A DNA stretch of 10,211 nucleotides, from positions 1 to 10,211 of the forward strand of contig SKSL01000086.1 of NCBI GenBank assembly GCA_007123015.1. Direction: 5' to 3'. Of this stretch, positions 6,040 through 10,211 are shown one piece after another. A program made the position numbers and the translations under genes. The stretch's first letter is position 1; every line of letters starts with the position of its first letter. Origin of the DNA: Natronohydrobacter sp. Its GTDB lineage: Bacteria; Pseudomonadota; Alphaproteobacteria; Rhodobacterales; Rhodobacteraceae. The notes under the pieces were generated by a model that was given only the letters and a program-made list of their open reading frames with translations, had not been told where the DNA came from and did not search any database.

Positions 6040-8667
6040 TTAAAGATTAAAGGCGCGTTTGCGGAAGCGCTGGCGGATCAGTTCCGCGCCAGTGTTGATT
6101 ATGAAAGTCATCACGAACAGCGTGAGAGCTGCGAGGAACAGAATGCGGTAGTTGGTCCCGTCGCGCACTGCCTCTGGCAACTCGATGGCGATTGTTGCCG
6201 ACAATGTGCGCAGACCCGAGAAGATGTTCCACTCCATGATCGGCGTGTTGCCTGCTGCCATGACCACGATCATCGTCTCGCCCACAGCGCGGCCCATGCC
6301 CATCATCACTGCCGAGAAGACGCCAGAGGCTGCGGTCGGCAGCACCACCCATCGCGCCGTCTGCCAAGGCGTCGCCCCGCAGGCCAATGACGCCGCGCGC
6401 AGATGCCCCGGTACTGAATTCAGTGCATCCTCGGCCAAGGTGTAGATGTTGGGGATCACGGCAAAGGCCATGATGAAGCCCACCACCAGCGCGTTCCGCT
6501 GCTGATAGCTGTCGATGAAACTGCCACGCGGATCATATCCGACCGCAGTCAACGCAGAAGCAACCGCGTAAGACAGGATCATCGCGACAATCAGCAGCCC
6601 GATCCAGCGCACCGCGTCAATCACGCCCGCCCGTGAGCGGTCCATGGTGTCGATCAGGTCGCGATAGTGATGGCCAACCTGCTTGCGAAACCCCCAAGCG
6701 GTCACAAAATAGCTCAATGGCAGCAGGATCAGGAACATGAAAGGCGTGCCTGTACCGATCCGGCCGGTCGTCCATTGCTTGAAATCGCCCGAAAACAGTG
6801 CCTGCTCAAGTGTTACACCCAGCCGCGAGGCGATCCAGGCCGTGATCAGGATCGAAAGCCCCATCAACGCGAATTTCGGAAAACCATCATATTTCAGTGC
6901 GACAGGTGCAGGCAGGGTCTGCCACGCAAAAGCCCCAACCATAAGCCCCATCGGCAGTGCGAAAAAGCCAAGCAGCACGGCTCCGATCCATTCCTCGACC
7001 AAGGGCGCCAGCACCAGCGCGGCGATGAACCCCAGGACAACCGTGGGCAGCGATTCCATCATCTCCATCATCGGTTTGACCGTGCCGCGCACGCGTTTGT
7101 CCACGAATTCGGATGTATAGATCGCTGCCATCAGCGCGATGGGCACCGCAAAGATCATCGCGTAGAACGCCGCCTTGAAGGTGCCAAAGACCAGCGGGAC
7201 CAGAGAATATTTTGGCTCAACCGTGTCGGTGCCGGCAGTGGATTGCCATGTGAAACCGGGTTCCGAATAACCCTCATACCAGATGCGCCCGAACAGCACC
7301 GCGAGCGTGACTTCAGGGTGCGGAACGTCATAGCTCCACGCCTCGACCTCGCCCCCGCGCGACGCGAGCATCACGCCGTTGGAGCGCGGAAACAGCATCG
7401 CGATGGACTCGGTCGTCACCGAGCCTGACCGCTGTAGCTGGAACAGGATCTGATCGGCCGTGGACTGATAGACCCAGACATTGCCCTCGGCATCGGTAGC
7501 CACGAATTCCTTGCCGCGCTGCGCCTCTGAGATATCGGTGATGGCGGCGGGCATCGGCGCATGGGTACGCGCACGCACCAGTTCGCGCCCGTCGGTCGTG
7601 TCGGGCGTGCCGGTCTGCAGGCGGAAATAGACCATCAGATCACCGGCATCGGTCCCCACGACCAGTGCATCCTCGGCCGTCAGGAAGGTCATGGCCGTCA
7701 CACCGACGCCGTCATCGGCCACGCGAATACGTTCAGCCAGTACGGGATTGTTGGCATCGCGCAGGTCATAGCGGAATACAAAGCCATTGTCGGCCGCGAC
7801 CAGCACGCGGTCAGCATTGCCCGACACCAGAACACCCGTCGTCGTAACCCCCGGCTCCAGCCCCAGCGGGGGCAATTCGGTGGTCGAAGTGGTGACAGTC
7901 TCTTCGCCGGTCATCATGTTCAGCTGCACGCGCGACCGGCTGACCCGGACCTGATTGTCCGAATCGAGCGTCGCAAACGAGAACACCGGGCGGTCACTTG
8001 TCCCGCCAATGCGATAGTCAATCGCGGTAATGGCAAAATCCGAAACCTGCTCGCCGTCGCCCAGTTCGATAATAGGCTCCAGCGTGCGGAAATCGCCTGT
8101 GCCCACTTCGGTGAAGACGCGTCCGTCAAGCGCGCGGTCGCGGGCATCCAGCACCGTCAGCCCGGTAGGCAGATTGCGCCGCGCGGTCGAGGTGTTATCA
8201 ACGCCTAGCGTCGCAAAGCGCACCGTCCCGTCATCAAAGCCCAGCGCGATCCGGTCACGGCCCAGCGACCCTGCAACCGAGGTGAAGGTCGCATCTCCGA
8301 AATCCCATTGCTCTCGCCGGATTTCCTGCCCGGAGGGGATATGATAGCCGATCACGCGGCCTTCGGCAGCCAGCGCCAGTCCGATGGTCTGGAATTCATC
8401 CCCGACGATCCAGATGACATCCTGTTGGGTATCAAGCTGATAGCGAACATTGCCCTGCAATTCGCCCGACGCCATCAGTGGCACGACGACACGGAACAGG
8501 AACACCATGATGCCCAGCACGGCCACAATCACCATCAGCCCGCCGACCGTGATGATGCCGCCTGCAAGTTTCTCGCCGATCTTGACGCTGGCGCGCGTGG
8601 TCATGCGGCGCTGGCGGGCAGATGCTGCGCGGGCCTTTGTGTCGGAACTGGCGGCTGAGTCGCTCAT
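6040..8667 (-). CDS. pstC: Phosphate ABC transporter permease PstC, enlarged form with periplasmic propeller-like domain
   Basis: The first channel subunit of the phosphate importer, 875 residues against about 320 in E. coli. Order: basic cytoplasmic tail; TM helix about 37-65; a periplasmic domain about 70-455 rich in short beta-strand repeats such as VLVAADNGFVFRYD (288-301), ALVVGTDAGDLMVYF (334-348) and EFVATDAEGNVWVY (387-400), suggesting a WD40/PQQ-like beta-propeller; then the permease core from about 488. The core is itself longer than usual, with extra membrane segments between about 560 and 710, before the EAA loop EDALNSVPGHLRAASLACGA (746-765) that contacts PstB. ATG at 8667 follows CAGGA. 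A 77-bp gap with strong hairpins separates it from pstS. The permease call is firm; the propeller fold is inferred from repeat spacing. Confidence 0.95.
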   Translation of the reverse strand: MSDSAASSDTKARAASARQRRMTTRASVKIGEKLAGGIITVGGLMVIVAVLGIMVFLFRVVVPLMASGELQGNVRYQLDTQQDVIWIVGDEFQTIGLALAAEGRVIGYHIPSGQEIRREQWDFGDATFTSVAGSLGRDRIALGFDDGTVRFATLGVDNTSTARRNLPTGLTVLDARDRALDGRVFTEVGTGDFRTLEPIIELGDGEQVSDFAITAIDYRIGGTSDRPVFSFATLDSDNQVRVSRSRVQLNMMTGEETVTTSTTELPPLGLEPGVTTTGVLVSGNADRVLVAADNGFVFRYDLRDANNPVLAERIRVADDGVGVTAMTFLTAEDALVVGTDAGDLMVYFRLQTGTPDTTDGRELVRARTHAPMPAAITDISEAQRGKEFVATDAEGNVWVYQSTADQILFQLQRSGSVTTESIAMLFPRSNGVMLASRGGEVEAWSYDVPHPEVTLAVLFGRIWYEGYSEPGFTWQSTAGTDTVEPKYSLVPLVFGTFKAAFYAMIFAVPIALMAAIYTSEFVDKRVRGTVKPMMEMMESLPTVVLGFIAALVLAPLVEEWIGAVLLGFFALPMGLMVGAFAWQTLPAPVALKYDGFPKFALMGLSILITAWIASRLGVTLEQALFSGDFKQWTTGRIGTGTPFMFLILLPLSYFVTAWGFRKQVGHHYRDLIDTMDRSRAGVIDAVRWIGLLIVAMILSYAVASALTAVGYDPRGSFIDSYQQRNALVVGFIMAFAVIPNIYTLAEDALNSVPGHLRAASLACGATPWQTARWVVLPTAASGVFSAVMMGMGRAVGETMIVVMAAGNTPIMEWNIFSGLRTLSATIAIELPEAVRDGTNYRILFLAALTLFVMTFIINTGAELIRQRFRKRAFNL

Positions 8668-8699
8668 CTGGTCCTGTCCATGATGGAAATATCTGGTGA

Positions 8700-8727
8700 G
8701 GGCGGGGCGGCAGCGGCCGCCCCGCCC
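8700..8727. repeat. Perfect 12-bp GC hairpin between pstS and pstC
   Basis: GGGCGGGGCGGC (8700-8711) is followed by a 4-base loop and the exact complement GCCGCCCCGCCC (8716-8727). No T-run follows on the minus strand, so it is not a full intrinsic terminator. In a pst transcript it would shield the 3' end of pstS mRNA from exonucleases or cause partial termination, raising PstS relative to the membrane subunits. Confidence 0.8.
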
Positions 8728-8736
8728 GACGTTCCG

Positions 8737-8760
8737 GTTCGGCCTTAGTTCAGGCCGAAC
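8737..8760. repeat. 8-bp hairpin spanning the pstS stop codon
   Basis: GTTCGGCC (8737-8744) and GGCCGAAC (8753-8760) are exact inverted repeats around an 8-base loop that contains the TAA stop of pstS. It lies 9 bp from the larger GC hairpin, so the pstS message ends in two stacked stem-loops. Confidence 0.7.
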
Positions 8761-9710
8761 GCCTCAAGGTCCATGTTAGCGATTGTCGCGGTCACAGGGA
8801 AGAAACCTGCCCGGAGTGCGTCTTCCTGGCCCTGCTGGCTGTAGACATAGCGCACGAATTCAGCGCGCAGCGGCTCCAGTTCAGCATTCGGGTCCACGTT
8901 CATGTAGACGAACAGGAAGCGGGCAATCGGGTAGAGGCCCGAGGGAGCGTCGTCAGTGCTGTAGCAGGTGCCGTCTTCGCCGCGGATTTCCAGCGCGCGC
9001 ACATCGGCAGTGCCATAGCCAACACCCGAGTAACCGACGCCGCCGAGGTCAGCAGCAACACCCTGAATCACGGTCGAGGAGCCGGGCTGTTCGCGCACTT
9101 CGGGGCTGAAATCGCCACCGAACAGCGCCACATCGCGGAAGAAGCCGAAGGTGCCCGAAGCCGAGTTACGGCCATAGGCTGCGACCGGACGGTCTGCCCA
9201 TTCGCCTTCAGCGCCCAGTTGGCCCCAGGTGGTGATGGCTTCATCCGCACCGCCATTGCGGGTGGAGGAGAAGATGGCGTCAACGTCTTGCATCGAGATG
9301 CAGATGACAGGGTTGTCGCGGTGCACGAACACACCGATCCCGTCAATCGCGCCACGCAGCGGCAGCGGCTCATAGCCAAAACGCGCTTCGAATTCCTCGA
9401 TTTCCGAGCCACGCATCGCGCGCGACATTGGCCCGAACTGCGCGGTACCTTCGATGAGAGCGGGCGGAGCAGTACCCGAGCCGGCGCCCTGAATCTGCAC
9501 ATTCACGTTCGGGTAGAAGCTGCGGAAGCCTTCCGACCAAAGTGTCATCAGGTTGTTGAGCGTATCCGACCCGATCGAGGTCAGGTTGCCCGACACGCCA
9601 GAAGCGGCTTCGTAGACGGGCAGTTCGGGGTCGATCGACTGGCCATGGGCCAAGCTGGTGGAGAGTACCAACGCCGATGCGGACAAAGTGAGGGAAAGGG
9701 AGTTGCGCAT
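8745..9710 (-). CDS. pstS: Periplasmic phosphate-binding protein PstS
   Basis: A 321-residue solute-binding protein that captures phosphate in the periplasm and delivers it to PstC-PstA. Residues 1-23 are a Sec signal peptide (hydrophobic core 5-20, cleavage likely after AHG). There is no lipobox Cys, so the protein is soluble. Phosphate-site segments typical of the family are present: IGSDT (46-50), GAGSGT (75-80), MSR (95-97) and RNSASGT (181-187). Cys137 and Cys249 could form a disulfide. The mature protein is acidic, as is common in salt-adapted bacteria. ATG at 9710 follows AAGGAG (9717-9722). A Pho box lies 65 bp upstream. It is the first gene of the operon, set apart from pstC by two hairpins that fit higher expression of this subunit. 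Confidence 0.96.
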   Translation of the reverse strand: MRNSLSLTLSASALVLSTSLAHGQSIDPELPVYEAASGVSGNLTSIGSDTLNNLMTLWSEGFRSFYPNVNVQIQGAGSGTAPPALIEGTAQFGPMSRAMRGSEIEEFEARFGYEPLPLRGAIDGIGVFVHRDNPVICISMQDVDAIFSSTRNGGADEAITTWGQLGAEGEWADRPVAAYGRNSASGTFGFFRDVALFGGDFSPEVREQPGSSTVIQGVAADLGGVGYSGVGYGTADVRALEIRGEDGTCYSTDDAPSGLYPIARFLFVYMNVDPNAELEPLRAEFVRYVYSQQGQEDALRAGFFPVTATIANMDLEAFGLN

Positions 9711-9774
9711 AAAACGCTCCTTCGGTTTGCGCCCGCTAGGGGCTGAGTGAACTTGTCCCTCCTAGAATCGTTAG

Positions 9775-9792
9775 ATGACAGTACTGTGACAA
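9775..9792 (-). promoter_or_regulatory. Pho box (PhoB binding site) upstream of pstS
   Basis: The minus strand reads TTGTCAC-AGTA-CTGTCAT: two direct 7-base repeats with an 11-bp period, a near-exact match to the PhoB consensus (CTGTCAT-N4-CTGTCAT). It ends 64 bp before the pstS start codon. In such promoters PhoB replaces the -35 contact; a possible -10 element would lie in CTAACGATTCTAGG just downstream, but no strong match is seen. It indicates induction of pst under phosphate starvation. Confidence 0.85.
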
Positions 9793-9843
9793 AAACCGAT
9801 GTGCGGCTCATGTCATGTGCGACGGTGCGCTTTATCACTGCGG

Positions 9844-9942
9844 TTGGGCGGCGGCCTGAACCGCCTCGACTTCCTGCTGCCTGTGCGGGTGCTGTCGCGG
9901 TTGTTCCGGCGTCGGTGTCTGGAGCGGTTGGTGGATTTGCAC
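9844..9942 (+). pseudogene. IS91-family transposase fragment
   Basis: The plus strand reads LGGGLN, then RLDFLLPVRVLSRLFRRRC, then LERLVDLH. FLPVRVLSRLFRR is a hallmark of IS91-family (Y2, HUH-type) transposases, where it lies downstream of the metal-binding HPHVH-PGGGL region. Here GGGL is joined almost directly to it, so the intervening residues are lost. The HUH motif and both catalytic tyrosines are absent. Homology stops at 9942, next to the inverted-repeat element starting at 9949. This is a dead internal fragment. Confidence 0.7.
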
Positions 9943-9987
9943 TCTACCAAAGACCTCTGCATAACGCGATTCCAGTGCCGATGTCCC

Positions 9988-10007
9988 GCCCGGCGGCACC
10001 GCCGGGC
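9988..10007. repeat. GC hairpin inside the 220-bp element
   Basis: GCCCGGCGG (9988-9996) and CCGCCGGGC (9999-10007) are exact complements around CA; in practice this is an 8-bp stem with a 4-base loop. No T-run follows. Confidence 0.6.
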
Positions 10008-10009
10008 CG

Positions 10010-10038
10010 CGCCTGCCTGCCCCCCGGCAGGCGCTTTT
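10010..10038 (+). terminator. Terminator-like hairpin inside the 220-bp element
   Basis: CGCCTGCC (10010-10017) pairs exactly with GGCAGGCG (10026-10033) around an 8-base C-rich loop, followed by C and four T. It has terminator form on the plus strand, but no intact gene reads into it. The T-run is short. Confidence 0.4.
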
Positions 10039-10050
10039 GACGGCTCAACC

Positions 10051-10065
10051 TGTTGTAACATAACA
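10051..10065. promoter_or_regulatory. Palindromic AT-rich site, possible Zur/Fur-type operator
   Basis: TGTTGTAACATAACA is an imperfect palindrome (TGTT...AACA arms) in the AT-rich centre of the 220-bp element. It resembles alphaproteobacterial Zur-type operators (TGTTATATTATAACA-like, from memory). No zinc-related gene is in the window, and such AT-rich palindromes arise by chance, so this is a weak call. Confidence 0.2.
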
Positions 10066-10104
10066 AATTATTCAATCGACTCGCAATTGACACCCTTACG
10101 CCAA

Positions 10105-10126
10105 AGCGCCTACCCAGGCAGGCGCT
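10105..10126. repeat. Third hairpin and repeated GGCAGGCGCT in the 220-bp element
   Basis: AGCGCCT (10105-10111) pairs with AGGCGCT (10120-10126) around an 8-base loop. AAAGCGCCT (10103-10111) is also the exact complement of AGGCGCTTT at 10029-10037. GGCAGGCGCT occurs twice in direct orientation (10026-10035, 10117-10126). The element could therefore fold in two alternative ways. Confidence 0.5.
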
Positions 10127-10168
10127 GCCCTCATTTCGTCACGCAAATCAGGTTATGCAGAGGTCTTT

Positions 10169-10211
10169 ATCCGGTCGAAGCGGCTCCTGCCGCGTGGTTC
10201 GGCGGGTGGCG
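10169..10211. other. Unassigned right-edge sequence
   Basis: The 43 bases beyond the inverted repeat do not recognisably continue the IS91-type transposase fragment in any frame, and they are too short to assign. Confidence 0.4.

Larger units (their letters stand above)
9949..10168. mobile_element. 220-bp non-coding element with perfect 17-bp terminal inverted repeats (MITE candidate)
   Basis: AAAGACCTCTGCATAAC (9949-9965) and its exact reverse complement (10152-10168) bound a 220-bp stretch. Allowing two mismatches, the repeat continues inward for about six more bases (GATT is shared). The interior has no gene; it holds three GC hairpins and an AT-rich centre (10050-10090). Size, terminal repeats and lack of coding capacity fit a miniature inverted-repeat transposable element mobilised in trans. 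No target-site duplication was recognised: left flank CTCTACC, right flank ATCCGGT. The parent IS family is not assigned. Confidence 0.6.

Noticed and set aside
6667..7428. Long open frame on the plus strand opposite pstC
   Set aside because: The product is rich in His, Arg and Gln, as expected from the complement of a GC-rich gene; no ribosome binding site or motif supports it.
7300..8460. Separate WD40/PQQ-type protein upstream of a normal-size PstC
   Set aside because: The frame is continuous with the first membrane helix and the permease core, with no internal stop or ribosome binding site, so it is one enlarged PstC.
9747..10040. Possible 97-residue protein upstream of pstS on the plus strand
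   Set aside because: It crosses the Pho box, the IS91-type fragment in a different frame, and one end of the inverted-repeat element. It is a chance frame.
9959..10158. Integron attC site suggested by GCATAAC...GTTATGC
   Set aside because: The half-sites do not fit the GTTRRRY / RYYYAAC core, their order is reversed, and the symmetry is explained by the longer 17-bp inverted repeat.

Overview
The window looks like chromosomal DNA of an alphaproteobacterium, most likely a member of the Rhodobacterales. The evidence is indirect: the DNA is GC-rich with strong GC bias in third codon positions, the Pst permeases are of the enlarged type, and a GTG/ATG-started XRE regulator sits beside a non-pyrrolysine MttB-family methyltransferase. 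No rRNA, tRNA or CRISPR array was seen.

Layout, left to right. (1) 1-484, minus: the N-terminal half of a membrane fatty acid desaturase running off the left edge, started by a GTG with a strong ribosome binding site. (2) 485-628: a divergent intergenic region holding a spaced inverted repeat that could be an operator. (3) 629-1465 and 1575-3140, plus: an XRE-type regulator followed by an MttB-family methyltransferase. (4) 3141-3453: a non-coding gap containing the fused remains of two different transposase genes and a weak terminator for the operon arriving from the right. (5) 3454-9710, minus: a complete phosphate-uptake operon, pstS-pstC-pstA-pstB. A textbook Pho box lies upstream and two strong hairpins lie between pstS and pstC. 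(6) 9793-10211: mobile-element debris, namely an IS91-type transposase fragment beside a roughly 220-bp non-coding element bounded by perfect 17-bp inverted repeats and full of GC-rich hairpins.

How it works together. The four pst genes encode a high-affinity phosphate ABC importer. PstS binds phosphate in the periplasm, PstC and PstA form the membrane channel, and PstB hydrolyses ATP. The Pho box implies PhoB-dependent induction under phosphate starvation. The hairpins after pstS probably let the binding protein be made in excess of the membrane parts. phoU and phoB, often found after pstB, are absent here; the operon ends in transposon scar tissue. The regulator/methyltransferase pair is a separate unit, probably for a methylated amine, but its corrinoid partner is not in the window.

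I do not see a clearly new multi-gene system. The items most worth a second look are the 220-bp inverted-repeat element, the fused transposase scar at the end of pst, the tandem hairpins after pstS, and the large periplasmic domains of PstC and PstA.
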